This document shows, piece by piece, positions 45,676 to 57,619 of a stretch of DNA of 64,000 bases. Under the pieces are notes generated by a model, which was not told where the DNA came from, searched no databases, and was given only the letters and a program-made list of their open reading frames with translations. Source of the stretch: Lingula anatina (Eukaryota > Brachiopoda > Lingulata > Lingulida > Lingulidae); NCBI RefSeq assembly GCF_001039355.2, contig NW_019775636.1, positions 509,300-573,299 on the forward strand. Reading direction: 5' to 3'. The stretch's first letter is position 1; each line of letters opens with the position of its first letter. A program made the translations under genes and the position numbers.

Positions 45676-47636
45676 TTTTCTGTCCCAGACTCCCTGTTGA
45701 TAAATCACTCCCTCAATAGGGACAAATCAATATGACACTTTGAAGCCTAGTGAGTAATAATAACAATATAACCTAAACTTCCGCAGTGTCACACACACAT
45801 TGTCCTCTGTCCATCATCCCATGACTGGGGTCAAATGACACTCTTATCTCTCAGGGAAATACACAGTGGATACATACACATATATGATATAGAAGTTGTT
45901 AATGCTCAGTGCTGACCTGTGGGTCAAGTGACGTATTTAACTGGGGTATTTACTGAGATGAACATGCCTGACAAGTTTCCTATGACATTTATTACTTAAC
46001 ATAATGTGGAGATTTATAGCAGAGGAATGCACTAATGAGGCTGCGATTTACTAACTTATATCAGTATACAAGTAAGTCTACTCATTATATATACTATATG
46101 TATTTTCATATTGCAGTATAAACATCCAATTACACAATAATAATATCTGATATACTAGTACACAGTAATTGTCCAGCACTGACGGTGACCTATGGTCAAG
46201 CCCTCAATCAGGGTGTTTATTTAGATGGACATGCCTGGCAAGTTGTCTATATACATCATCATTTCAGTAATGTCTGAGTCACATGCTATCTCACACCTCA
46301 GCTTCTGTTCACATTGATTTAAGTCCCACTGCTTTGATGATACAGATAATTTTTGAAAAGATTATTTGTTTTCATGCCAAAATACTAAAATCTGTAAACT
46401 TAATATCAACTATAATGAAAATGTAACAAATACATCACATTTATAATAAAAAATTCTCTTGGTCACTACATTAGTGGACAGATCTTTAGATATATCTGAA
46501 TCCAAGATATACAAAGTTATTCATATTACATAGTGGTAAAAAATGCTCATCACTTAAGTCTTTTCTGTACTCAGTGACATCTTGACTATCATTTATTTTG
46601 ATATCTTGAGGTTAGTACTCTCATGAGGGACGATTTATGGCCCAATCTCATCCATACAGGTTTTTATGTAATAGTGGGAACACTTCATTTCCCTATTACG
46701 GATAATATATATGGGTTATCATATTTATATCTAGAACAGACTTGGACAGTGAACATCACAGATGTATATTTAGAGAGAGAAACAAAAGGCACAGCCATTC
46801 AGTTACTGGTGTCTGCTGAGCTGCAGGTATGTGAGTATCACTAGTATATGAAACAGTATTAAACATTATCAATAGAAATTAACAGTACGAGTAACTTTTG
46901 AAAACATCTTACAAAGTCCGACAATTAAGAAGATAAGTATTAGTACAAGTAGTGACTTGATAAAAATTTTGTGGTAACAATACCATAGGTTACTAGTAAT
47001 TTGTGAAACAGCTGATTAAGAAAAGGATGGTAATTCTAACAATTATTTAATAAATTATCGGATTATTATTGTTTTCTTTCTGAAAACAAGGCCTCTGACT
47101 ATAAGAAATATTATGGTTCATAATCATGAAGCAACATGAACATAGGTGGAGTAGTCCTCTGTATTTTTTAACACACTGACTCATGACCACTTGACTCTCT
47201 AAGTGTGTTAGAGAAGACGCTGTTTTATATATTCTCAACTAACACAATACTGAACTCACTGGAACAGCATTAATTCATTTGCTGTACATATTTCAGTTTG
47301 ACTGGACATAAAGTTTCTTAGAAGACATTCCCAGCAAAAGTTAACCCTGCAAATTTTCTAGTCTGGCATAATGTCAAATCTATCCTGAAATTGGGCTTCG
47401 AGAAATTTAATCACCAAGTAAGCATAGAAATGTTTTTTTACCTTCCCACCATCCAAGACTGTAAAATGTCTGCCCTACATAAAAAATATTATCTTGGTTT
47501 TATGTTCTGAGCCTTTTCCCAAGGTCCATATTTTCAGAAAAAAAAGGCATCCTCCCCCCACACAGATCTATTTGAAATAGCTGGCTACAGGCCTGTGAAA
47601 AGATGACCAAAATAACGTTTTTAACATTATACTCAC

Positions 47637-47698
47637 ATCATCAAGTTTAATTGTTGCCAATGTGTTAACATAGTCCTTGAACTTATCTCTGTTCACCC
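47637..47698 (-). CDS. SOWAH: SOWAH exon 2, haplotype b
   Basis: Identical protein and splice phases to 40978-41039. Confidence 0.9.
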
Positions 47699-48149
47699 CT
47701 GTAAAAATAATTAAAAATAATTTAAAAATAATAAAACATTTATTTTAAAATAAACTTCAATCAGTGATTTTAACAGTGCATATTAAAATAAATGGATGGA
47801 TGGACAGACAAATACATAAAAAAATAAATAATGAATGTATAATTTTTTTTAATGTACTTCTAGATTTTTCAACAGGCAAATTTAGGAGTACTATGCATAA
47901 CAGGTAAAACAACTATAACAGCTTGAGGATGTTATATGAAGAGACCACATTCATTTCCAGTTTGAACAGAGGAAGCTACAGATAAGATTATACAGGGGTT
48001 ATAAGGTCAATACTTCCTTGGGTGTTATGCAACTCTGGTCCACCCCAGTGGCAGCATACCATTTTTCCAGACCACATTTCCTCTTGCTACATCTGTTTTT
48101 AACAATTAACCAAGGATACCTCTGTAGCATTTTTTTTTTTTTTTTTTGG

Positions 48150-48270
48150 GGGGGGGGGGGGGGGGGGAATACCGGTCAGACTTGACTAGGGATCAAACCT
48201 GGACCACTTGCTTACTGTGAATGTGCTATATTACTGATCTACCTTGCCCAGGTCTATCCCAAACCAGACA
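48150..48270 (-). mobile_element. tRNA-derived SINE, haplotype b
   Basis: Allelic copy of 41490-41605 with several substitutions and a longer G/T run at its 3' end; the B-box GGTTTGATCCC is kept. Confidence 0.55.
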
Positions 48271-48751
48271 CTTCTTGAATTCCTAAACTTCCTTTCACTA
48301 CTAGTACTACTACATTGTAGTATCCCCATTTATACTGTCTGACACAGTGTCTCCCTCAGAATGAAACACAGATAGATTTGTAATGACTCAAAAGTCATCA
48401 ATTTTCTTTACTTATCTTAAAACTAGAAGACTTAACTGGTAATGATAATGAAATCCAACAGCAGCAAGCCTCTCCCTCCCTCCCCCCCCAACCACACACA
48501 AACAAACACACAATTTCCACTTTCAGAATTTCAAACGTAATTGAGAAAACGAAGCAGTTCTGTGGTCCTACTGTGGACTATCTGAATTCGACGAGCTTAA
48601 TTCTCTCGATCAGCCATTCACTCTATAGTTTAAGGTACAAAATTAATTATCAATTTTGAATTAGTCAAGTTTCACGTAAGCCGTCGCCTTTTGCCTTGGG
48701 GGTACGTGTGATAATTACACCCTGTCTTGTTTCGAAAAAGTTTACCCTCAC

Positions 48752-48875
48752 CTTTCTCGACAGGATCGTTCAGATAATGCTTAAACTGAGCTACGAGTTG
48801 GTGGTTTTTGACTTTCCCATTTTTCTGGAGCATGAAATCTCTGACACTTTGTAAACAAAATCCGCCTGGCTCCAT
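48752..48875 (-). CDS. SOWAH: SOWAH exon 1, haplotype b
   Basis: Same 41 codons, start and donor as 42088-42211. Confidence 0.9.
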
Positions 48876-49241
48876 TTCAGCGGATTGCCCTATCTACCGT
48901 TAAATTATTAGTTTCGCATTATAATTCAACCCTTGTTTTGTTTTGAGAACATTTTCATTGTAAAATTGTATACACATGAAACTACTGTTGTCAAAAATAT
49001 ATAGCTGTCTCAAGTTCATTTTTATTTGTGTTGTTTACTTTAAGTGGTATTTATCTAAACTAACGTTAGAATAGACACCCTAGCTCTGTCAGCCGTCGAA
49101 GGTGGAGAAATACAGTCATTACACCACATGCGTCTAAGTTTCAGTCATTTAACAGCAATCATGTGAGTGAACACTCTAATTCTGAAAGTGATTTCGAGGA
49201 ATTGAACTTGTTGTGTATTCGTTGGACGTGTCAGAAGACCT
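48876..49241. promoter_or_regulatory. Shared SOWAH/PDP intergenic region, haplotype b
   Basis: 366 bp between the divergent start codons, very similar to 42212-42578 apart from a few substitutions and one-base indels. Confidence 0.6.
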
Positions 49242-50741
49242 ATGGCAGTTTTCATGAGGAGATTGCCACTTGGTCGATGGCTCTCACGTTGGACGAAGGA
49301 CGACTTCTCCTCGGTTGCGATTTGTAGGTCAAGTAAAGCTCCACAGCGTGAAAATTCCCTGCGCAGGTATCGTTACTCGGGGATAGACTTCCCTAAGTTC
49401 AACAAACAGCGAGTGACGTCCATGTTAAGATCCAGAGAACAGACTGTCCCCATTGAGAAAGGTTCCATTCTGTACTACGAGTCAAATTTCCTCCCCTCTA
49501 ATGATCCAATAGAAGATAGGCATTCCGTGGCGCGCTGTCTCCAAACAGACGCCATGCTGTTTGGCGTTTTTGACGGCCACGCAGGAGACTCATGCGCCCA
49601 GATAATCAGCGAGAGGCTGTTCGATTACATAGCAGTGTCTCTCATGCCTCCTGAAGTTTTGGATCAATTCTGCAAATCTTTTCTGAGCAGAGGGATAACG
49701 CTTGACCTGCTGCAGTGGTACTACCACAAGAAAACTTCGCATTATGATGCATTGCTGGGTGTGCATAAAAACAACCTTCATCGTTTCGCAGTAGAAACTC
49801 TGTCCACCCTCGAGGATGAATTCTCCTTGGCGTCTGCCTTGGAAGGTGCATTTGTACGCTTAGATAATGATATATCTAGCATGGCAATGCCGAGTAACAA
49901 TAATGGACTGATCAACTCACAGCTGTTAAATATAGCCCTAGCAGGCTCATGTGCTATAGTTGCCCATGTGAATGGACCGCATTTGCACGTTGCCAATAGT
50001 GGGGACTGCAAGGCTATACTGGGACGCATGAGTTCAGGCGGGAACATTAAATTTATTCCACTTTCAAATGATCACAGTGCAAATAACCCAAAGGAAGTGG
50101 AACGAATCAGGCGCGAACACCCCCCTAATGAGAATGTCATAAGGAACCAGAGGCTCATGGGAAATTTGGCTCCTCTGAGAGCTTTTGGCGATGTTTGTTA
50201 TAAATGGCCAAGTAAAGAGTTGGCATATGTGACAAAGCATGCCGGGAAGCTCAATAATCCGTATGCAGTGATGCTTTCAAACTACTATACACCGCCTTAC
50301 TTGACAGCTAAACCAGAAGTGATATCATACCGTCTGACTCCAGCAGATCGTTTTATGATCCTAGCGACAGATGGATTATGGGATATGTTGACCCCAGAAA
50401 AGGTCACACATCTTATTAGCGAACACATGATGGGGAAACAGACATGGACAAAATACGAAGCCGCAGGGACTTTGACTCTAGGAAAGATCAATTCAGATCT
50501 CCGCAAGAGAAGAGTTGGTCTGGAGTATAAACCTGAGGATATTAATGTCGCAACACATCTGCTGCGTCACGCTCTGGGAGGAAACAATGGCGAGAATGTC
50601 ACCCATTCCAAGTTGTCTGCGTTTCTTTCTCTGCCGCCAGAATTGAGCAGGTCGTTCAGGGATGATATCACAATGATAATTGTGTTCTTTGATGATAACT
50701 ATCTTAGGGATTATTCATCTGTCAGTGAGCCTTTCTATTGA
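49242..50741 (+). CDS. PDP1: Pyruvate dehydrogenase phosphatase, mitochondrial (complete, 499 aa)
   Basis: A PPM/PP2C-family phosphatase that removes phosphate from the E1 alpha subunit of the pyruvate dehydrogenase complex in the mitochondrial matrix and so reactivates it. The N terminus (MAVFMRRLPLGRWLSRWTKD) is basic and amphipathic, a likely import signal. PPM motifs are in order: IEDRHS (90-95), FGVFDGHAGDSC (107-118, metal-binding Asp111 and Gly112), VANSGDCKAILG (250-261), LRAFGDV (312-318), LATDGLWDML (374-383), RDDITMI (473-479). The metal-binding aspartates are all present. The tract PPYLTAKPEV is typical of PDP rather than other PPM enzymes. Length is normal for the family. The coding region is one exon. 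It is divergent from SOWAH across 366 bp. An AATAAA follows at 50803. Confidence 0.97.
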   Translation: MAVFMRRLPLGRWLSRWTKDDFSSVAICRSSKAPQRENSLRRYRYSGIDFPKFNKQRVTSMLRSREQTVPIEKGSILYYESNFLPSNDPIEDRHSVARCLQTDAMLFGVFDGHAGDSCAQIISERLFDYIAVSLMPPEVLDQFCKSFLSRGITLDLLQWYYHKKTSHYDALLGVHKNNLHRFAVETLSTLEDEFSLASALEGAFVRLDNDISSMAMPSNNNGLINSQLLNIALAGSCAIVAHVNGPHLHVANSGDCKAILGRMSSGGNIKFIPLSNDHSANNPKEVERIRREHPPNENVIRNQRLMGNLAPLRAFGDVCYKWPSKELAYVTKHAGKLNNPYAVMLSNYYTPPYLTAKPEVISYRLTPADRFMILATDGLWDMLTPEKVTHLISEHMMGKQTWTKYEAAGTLTLGKINSDLRKRRVGLEYKPEDINVATHLLRHALGGNNGENVTHSKLSAFLSLPPELSRSFRDDITMIIVFFDDNYLRDYSSVSEPFY

Positions 50742-50802
50742 AGTGATGTGAATGTAGGTTATGATACAGATTTATTAAGCTAATGTATACTTGCACACAC
50801 AA

Positions 50803-50808
50803 AATAAA
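50803..50808 (+). terminator. PDP1: PDP poly(A) signal
   Basis: AATAAA 62 bases after the stop codon, in AT-rich sequence. Confidence 0.6.
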
Positions 50809-51102
50809 ATTTAAATTGTGAAGTGTTTGGACTAGTGTAAATGTTGGATATATTTTCTTTTTTTATCAGAGTGAAAATGCTCAGAAAATTGTTAGCTCTG
50901 ATGAGCAACTGCCAGTTAAAGTTTTTTAAATTAGGAATTCCTTAGTATAGGTTGTTATTATTATTATTATTATTATTAGTAGTAGTAGTCTGTGACTTTA
51001 TCTCTACCCTAGATGCCAGTAAAACCAGACATGAGCTTTTTCTGTTGAAATTCAATTCTAAGGCAGCTCCTGAACCTCCAACCAGTTAGGTGTTGGGTCC
51101 CA

Positions 51103-51104
<2 letters not shown>

Positions 51105-51176
<72 letters not shown>
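51105..51176. repeat. (AT)n microsatellite followed by T run
   Basis: About 28 AT units then 16 T; an open frame across it is spurious. Confidence 0.95.
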
Positions 51177-52868
51177 AAACTGAAAACTGAAGTCAGACCA
51201 GTAAATGTTTGTCAGTTTTCTAAGCTACTATCCTCTTTTACTGTTAATAGTTGCTTAGAGTCTCAAAGGGTTAGTACTCAGTAGGCTAAAACACTGCACA
51301 ACCTGATCAAATGGATGTCAGCTGTTGGACCTGTAAATGTCTTTTTGGCCTTCTTTGTCTACGCAACTGACAAAAGTTTCCAATACAATTATTGTAAGAA
51401 GTACAGGGTGAGAGGCAGGATGTTTCCTGTAAAGTGAGATATTTCACTTATATTACATGTATTTTTACTTGTATTTATAAGGATAAATATTCCCGTAATA
51501 CCGTATGAATACACAAAAGGTGAGGGAATTTTAATTATTGAAGGGCAGAAATGAAGGCAACTCTGTACAATGTACAGAAATGTTTGTCTACAAAGTGCAA
51601 ATTGTATTTGATATGATATTAGTTTCATAGTCACATTTCTTCAGGGAGTATCACAAAAAGCAGCTAACTTAAACCAAAACTTACATCTGTTTATCACATA
51701 TTCTATATCACAAGCTATTGGTAGCAAAATGTTTTGCTTTCCTGGGAGTGAATGTTCTAAATCATCCAGTAGTAGTGTGTTATCACATTAGAGGAAAAAA
51801 TCGAACCTAATACTGAACTTGTGAAGTAATAAAGAATGGTTCAATATTGTTATAGGTGCCTTCATTGAAAAATAGCCAGGCTAGGGGCCGAAAGCTTGGG
51901 TTAGCAAGTACTAGTACATCTTAATAGTAGTCTAGGATCTTCATAGATGCATCAGTATAATAACTTATTTACTTTTCCGTGAAAATGATGCTAAATTTGC
52001 ATGTGTCTGACAAATTAAAACTTACTTGCAATTTTTCTCTGTGTATACCAGAGGTCCCAGAGGTGCATGAGTGTCCGTGTTTTGTATTTCATTATAGATC
52101 AGAATTAATGTAGTCTGATGTGTAGTTAATCCACTGTTATAACATTAGTGAGTGATTTTTGTATTCACCTGCTGAATTCTGTCACAATAAGACAATTTAG
52201 CAGTATGGCTGTTAACATAGTACTTCAAGTTTTGCATTTTTATTGTTGATATTTTAAGCATGTTATGGATAGAGTTTGTGTAAATAGAATTTGAAAATGT
52301 TTGCTACAGAGACTCCTTTACAATGAGGGTTTTGCTCAATGTTGCACAACAAAATGGAAGAATCTCCGCAGCTAATTACCAGACAGTTGTTATCGTTGTT
52401 GCTGTAAAGTGGTTCTGATGTTGTTCCCTATCTCTGTATATTGTTATTGATTACTGTACTGTACAAATGTGGTGCTACTATAATACTGTAATATTAATAT
52501 GCCAAGGTTACAACTAGAATCCAGTAGAAAACCCAAGATCAATTTTCTCAAGCAGTAGAAAGGCCATAATTTGATTGATTTTTAATGTCACTGAATTACC
52601 TGGATGATCATGATGATATTCCAGTGTATGTCTCTAGTCTGCAGTTCTGTGGGAAGTTCCATTGTAATCATTTCTGTTCTGTGGGAACATTTCACAATGA
52701 AATCTGACAACCAGCCAACAAACTCCATGGAGAGTCACTGAATACAAATTAGATTACCATGCCCCCTGGTGTTGAGTAGAACACAGAGAAATGTGATTAC
52801 ACCACTATGTTGGAAACGAGAAGACTTGTTAACCTGTTAATCTGATTGCATTCAGCGAAAGTCCCCGA

Positions 52869-53205
52869 GAAGTTACGGTGCATTAGCAAGATCAACAGGT
52901 GTTATTGTGAATGGACCCTTTGTTAGTCCTGAAGTTAGTGATCCCTTACACACTAGTTTGCTCATGTTGCTCACTGTTAGAGAGCATTCACAACAATATT
53001 GATCCACAGACTAACTAACACTTGACAATGAAGTTACGGTGCATTAGCAAGATCAACAGGTGTTATTGTGAATGGACCCTTTGTTAGTCCTGAAGTTAGT
53101 GATCCCTTACACACTAGTTTGGTCATGTTGCTCACTGTTAGAGAGCATTCACAACAATGATGATCCGCGGACTAACTAACAAATATGGCGCACACTTGAC
53201 AATGG
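52869..53205 (+). repeat. 161-bp tandem duplication, two copies
   Basis: GAAGTTACGGTGCATTAGC occurs at 52869 and 53030, and nearly all sequence between is repeated (TGTTATTGTGAATGGACCC, CTCACTGTTAGAGAGCATTC). The second copy has an insertion near AATATGGCGCACAC. The flanks contain more diverged related sequence (about 53215-53345). Confidence 0.85.
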
Positions 53206-53953
53206 ATTCCCACCTCTAACAAACAGTGTCCGAGCAGGGGCAACCAATTAAATCTCGGTACGCTTTCAAGTGGATGGCACCATATTTGATCTGCAGACAA
53301 GTTAGTCCATGGATCAACTGGTTCTGAATGCTCCCTTAAACACCCTGAGTGTGAGAGTGTACTGGACACCTCTTCCAGAAACCGGAAACAACAAAAACAT
53401 GCTGGTGACAGACATTAGTTTCCAGTAACCTCTGAAACTCAGGGCGCCTTTTGACCCTCACTTACATTGGAGTTATGTAGAGTCAGTGTATGTAATGGCA
53501 ATTTTTAAAAAGTTGGTCATTTTAAAAAAGAAAAAAAGTTATCAATTCATTATAGACAGTTGGGTTTTTTATATGCCATATTTACACAAGCTGTTGAAAA
53601 AAAAATAAACTATCGCCATAATGTCAGTTGTAAATAACTTCCGATATTGTTTTTAATAAACAAATGTCAACAAAAATTAAAATGTCTGATTAATTATGAA
53701 GGTTTTTTTTTTTTTTTAATCTTGGAATAACATTTATCAATTCTGCATAATACAGTATGCGATTGTGGAGATGAAAGAGAAGGGGATTGATCCAAGCCTG
53801 GAAAATTCTACTCTTAACCCAGCAGGAGGAGTCATTTCAAATTACTGAGAGGTTGAAACAGTGCATAAGCTTAGAAAACTTACTGTCAGTGATGAATACT
53901 CTAAAACTCAAAATGGGAAAGGAAGGAAATAGTGATTACAATGTTTTACATTT

Positions 53954-53956
<3 letters not shown>

Positions 53957-53990
<34 letters not shown>
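53957..53990. repeat. (AC)n microsatellite
   Basis: About 17 AC units followed by an A run. Confidence 0.9.
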
Positions 53991-53994
<4 letters not shown>

Positions 53995-54477
53995 AAAAAA
54001 ATGCTGTGCATATATTTCGTCCACAAACTGAGACAAAAATTCCCATCCTATCAGCAAAGGATTCTCACTATGAATACACTCAATATACCTCAAGACCCAC
54101 TTTCACAAAATAAATTTAGGTTGGCATTTAATGTTATTTATCAAATTAATTTAGTTGTTTGGTAATTTCAAATTATCCTACTAAAATAACTTACCTGATG
54201 ACCCATGGTCAAAATAGACGCACCTTTATGGCTAGTCTGGTATTTATTCCTGAGTTCTTGTTATTATTATTATTATCTGAAAGAATGCCCTCCTTACGGG
54301 AAAGGGGGGGGGGGGAGGGGTCTTGTCTTGCTGTCGAAACGATCCTTCTTTAGAAATAGGAGATTCAAAATACCGACACACAATTTTCAAGCCTCTCAAC
54401 AACAAAGAGTTTAAACAACGTGAGTTTGCAACTTGTCACTCGTCTTAACAAGTATAACTGTCTTTGCGTCAACGTGG

Positions 54478-57400
54478 ATGATGTTTTATCCAAGATCGAA
54501 TGAGACAGCTTGCAAATGGAAGGATTATACAGTGATTCTGGTGAGTAGAAAAAGAGTTTGATGTTTGATGAATGTTGAAGGATGAGTTGTTGATGTCAAC
54601 TACCCGACATTTGGAACACGTTTTCTTGGATATCCTTTCAATTCTTGCTTCATATGTTTAGCCTTCTAAATGTATGGTATGGTACTCCTTCATTAGGTAA
54701 TCGAGGCACCGTACTTGGAGTTATCGAGTTGTCCGTACTTGGAGTTATTGAGTTTGTATATGGAGTTGTCCGTTATTGAGTCAGTGGGTCATTTATTTGA
54801 CTCCACTCTAGAGATTGGATTAATGCTACAGATTGACGATCTTAGAAATAAATGTGGACAGTTTGAAATTTAATTGTTACTGCCATAGACTCATTTACGC
54901 CTGAAGTGTCCTCAATTTTAAGTAGTAAATTATGAATTTTTATAGTCAAAATTATCAAAGCACGTTGCTCAATATATATATTTTTAAATATTTTTTTTAT
55001 TTTGCCTCAGTTGATGCCTTAGAATTAATGTACTGGTTAGCAGAGAGGTTATATAATATATTCGAAATTATTATTTCCAGCCAGCAGTGTCAGTGGGTAA
55101 TGTAGGACAGCTGGCTGTGGATCTGATTGTGTCATCTCTATCTATGGAGAGTGTGGGGTACCTGTATGATGACAGCATTCTTCCTGTTATTGGAAATGAC
55201 CCCTACACACAAGACAAGTATGCCTTGTCCACAGCATGTGAAGGTAGGCCCCATGAGGCAGAACAGGTGTTATTTTGCCAGTCAGTGGGGGAAGTGATGT
55301 TAGATACAAAATTCTATAAATGGGATTTAAATAGCATGCAAATATTTGTACAGTTTCATTTTTCTGTTATTTTAATTTAAATTAATAGCAATTATTGTAA
55401 AGAAAATTTGAAATTTCAAGTACTGATCAAGGTATCTATAGTATTCAGTGAACTACAAAAAAGTTATAAGAAGGCTTTTAGATTCACTCTTCATTGTCTT
55501 TTCCAGTTTATCAGTCTACAGAACACAAGCTGGTGGTAGTTCAACAGCGTTCCCCTTTAGTAAAGGTATTTCACCATAGGTTAATTAATGACATTTTGAT
55601 AAAATGTTTATAATAAATTTTTAATCCACACAAAGATAAAGTTTCGGTGTAGTAATAAAAGAAGCAAAGCTGTTTTTGTCAAGTAAAAAAGAAAGAGAAA
55701 TAGAGAGGAATTGCAACAGATGTTTAAAATAAATAAGAGAAAGAGAGAGAGGAATTATGACAAAATTATGAAATGAGAGAGAGAGGAAATGTAACAAACT
55801 TATTAATTCCAGGGCAAAAGAAATCAGTTTGTGACCAAGCTGGCCAAGTGGCTGAAGGTCAGTGAGTTCTCACAGGTTGTTCTCTTGACCAGCACCTTCT
55901 CACATGAAAGACTGGATGTGCAGATGATTGGGTAGGAGTTACAATAACAACTCTGGGACAAAATACCTGTTCTTCACTCTCTCTAAAATTATTAAGGTTT
56001 CTTTGGGGCGATTGTTTGCAAAATTAGAAGAATGTTTATTAGGTAATGATAATGAAGTTTATTATAAGAGGATGAGCCCAAATGTGTTCACTGTGAATTG
56101 TTTAATATAATGATGGGATTTCTTGGAATGATTTATGTCAGAACTGAAAGTATTAAAAAATTGAAAATATTGAAAAAAAAGTTCTTACATTCATAAGAAA
56201 TTTTAACTAAAAGAATTCACATTTCAGTTGTCAGGAAAGATTCTTAGCCACAAAACTGATGGAGGAAAAGCTTGGTAAAAAGTTAAGAGAGGAACTTAAG
56301 TGGAAGGAACTTGAAAAACGACCATCATTTCCTGCTCCAGCGCCACTTATGGAGCAAGCGCCATCTTCCCAGAATTCCACACTCCAAGCCACTTCCTATT
56401 TACCTGGGGGAGGAATTGCTAAGTCACTGCTGGAAGAATGGTATTTAATTAATTTTTTTATTTATTTTAATTGTTAATTCACTTTTTTTACTCCATTGAA
56501 ATGAATCACTTTATTTTGGTACATATGATTTTCCTTATCTTCTAAAACTGATAAATAAAAAGAACTGAAACTATAATTAATATGTAGTTCAGATTTGGTT
56601 TATATGATTGACTTCTTTTAAATTCAGTTATATCCAGCAACTTAATGGCGCTTTTTTAATCATTTGGACAAAAAGTGTTGATGTCAAAGATCTATTTACT
56701 ATTACAAAGGGACAAAGGGTACATAAATTGATACAACTTTCTTAGCAGTGATGTTTTTTTTTTTCTTTTGAGATTGGTATAACAATTATTATTACATTCT
56801 ACCAGGAATATATACGTGTTCTATATTTCTGTTTTTATTTTACTGTCATTGCAGTGAGAAGATGGACATCCCTCTGTTGGTGGTCTCTACGTTTTGTTCT
56901 GAGGGAGACAATGTTCCGGACGCACTGAGGCTAGCTTCTCACTTGAACACATGGCTCCATCTAGTGGTAAGTTTAGCAGAGGACATGGTTCTAAATAACC
57001 TTAAACAAGAAATCAGCCCCTGAAAAACCCTAAGCACAAATCAGACTGAGAATGTAAACACAATCTTCTCACCTGAACACATGGCTCCCTCTAGTAGTGA
57101 CTGAGTGAGTTTGACAGACGACAAGGTCGTATCAGACACTGGCGATGTGTGAAAACTTTATCTCCCAGGTCAGAGTATGAGCACTTAGTAATCATATTCA
57201 GAATAGCAGTTTGTTGAGAACAGAATTAATGCTAGAATAAAACTTGGTCTGAGTAAACACTGGCAGTTTATCAGGCCCGTAGCCAGGGGAGGTCGGGGGG
57301 TTCAAAAGAAACACCCCTTTGCTGGGAAAAGGTCCACTCAGGGTAAAATTTGATTTAGGTACATGAAGTTTTTATGGGAAAAGGTCCACTATTTCAGAAA

Positions 57401-57619
57401 AAGAACCCTCCTTTTGAAATTGCTGGCTATGGGCCTGTTTATTAGGATAAAAATGTGTGTATTAATGCATGTGTGTATGTTGACATATTTATAACAAAAG
57501 ACTTTTTCTGTTTCCAGAAACCTGGTAGTGCTGGTGACACTTCACAGGGTGGCTGGGTTACCCCGTCGTCATGGCAACACTTATTTGGCAGCACATTTGA
57601 CCAAATGTTATACCAGTGA
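54478..57619 (+). CDS. PSMG2: Proteasome assembly chaperone 2 (seven exons, 276 aa)
   Basis: Coding exons are 54478-54540, 55081-55243, 55507-55565, 55813-55931, 56228-56440, 56855-56966 and 57518-57619, all GT-AG and in phase. PSMG2 (PAC2) pairs with PSMG1 and guides assembly of the 20S proteasome alpha ring in the cytosol. Diagnostic stretches: PAVSVGNVGQLAVDLIVSSL at the start of exon 2, GYLYDDSILPVIGNDPY, VYQSTEHKLVVVQQRSPLVK in exon 3, SYLPGGGIAKSL in exon 5, FCSEGDNVPDALRLASHLNT in exon 6, and PSSWQHLFGS near the end. The human protein is about 264 residues, so length fits. The start is the first of two adjacent ATG codons (54478); either may be used. The last intron holds a MITE. The last exon appears again at 61156 because of an overlap. 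Confidence 0.95.
57272..57437. mobile_element. Short TIR element (MITE) in the last PSMG2 intron
   Basis: 166 bp with inverted ends CAGGCCCGTAGCCAG and CTGGCTATGGGCCTG (14 of 15 matching) and a 5-bp direct repeat TTTAT on both sides (57267-57271, 57438-57442). No coding capacity. The superfamily is not assigned. The right part recurs at 60933-61077 in the overlap. Confidence 0.85.

Larger units (their letters stand above)
43531..50189. repeat. Duplicated block 3, haplotype b
   Basis: Second version of 36759-43526. It continues uninterrupted to the end of PDP and on to PSMG2, so it is the better reference for this part. Confidence 0.88.
50742..54477. other. Intergenic, PDP to PSMG2
   Basis: PDP 3' UTR, then AT-rich DNA with microsatellites and a 161-bp tandem duplication. 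No exon recognised on either strand. Confidence 0.6.
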
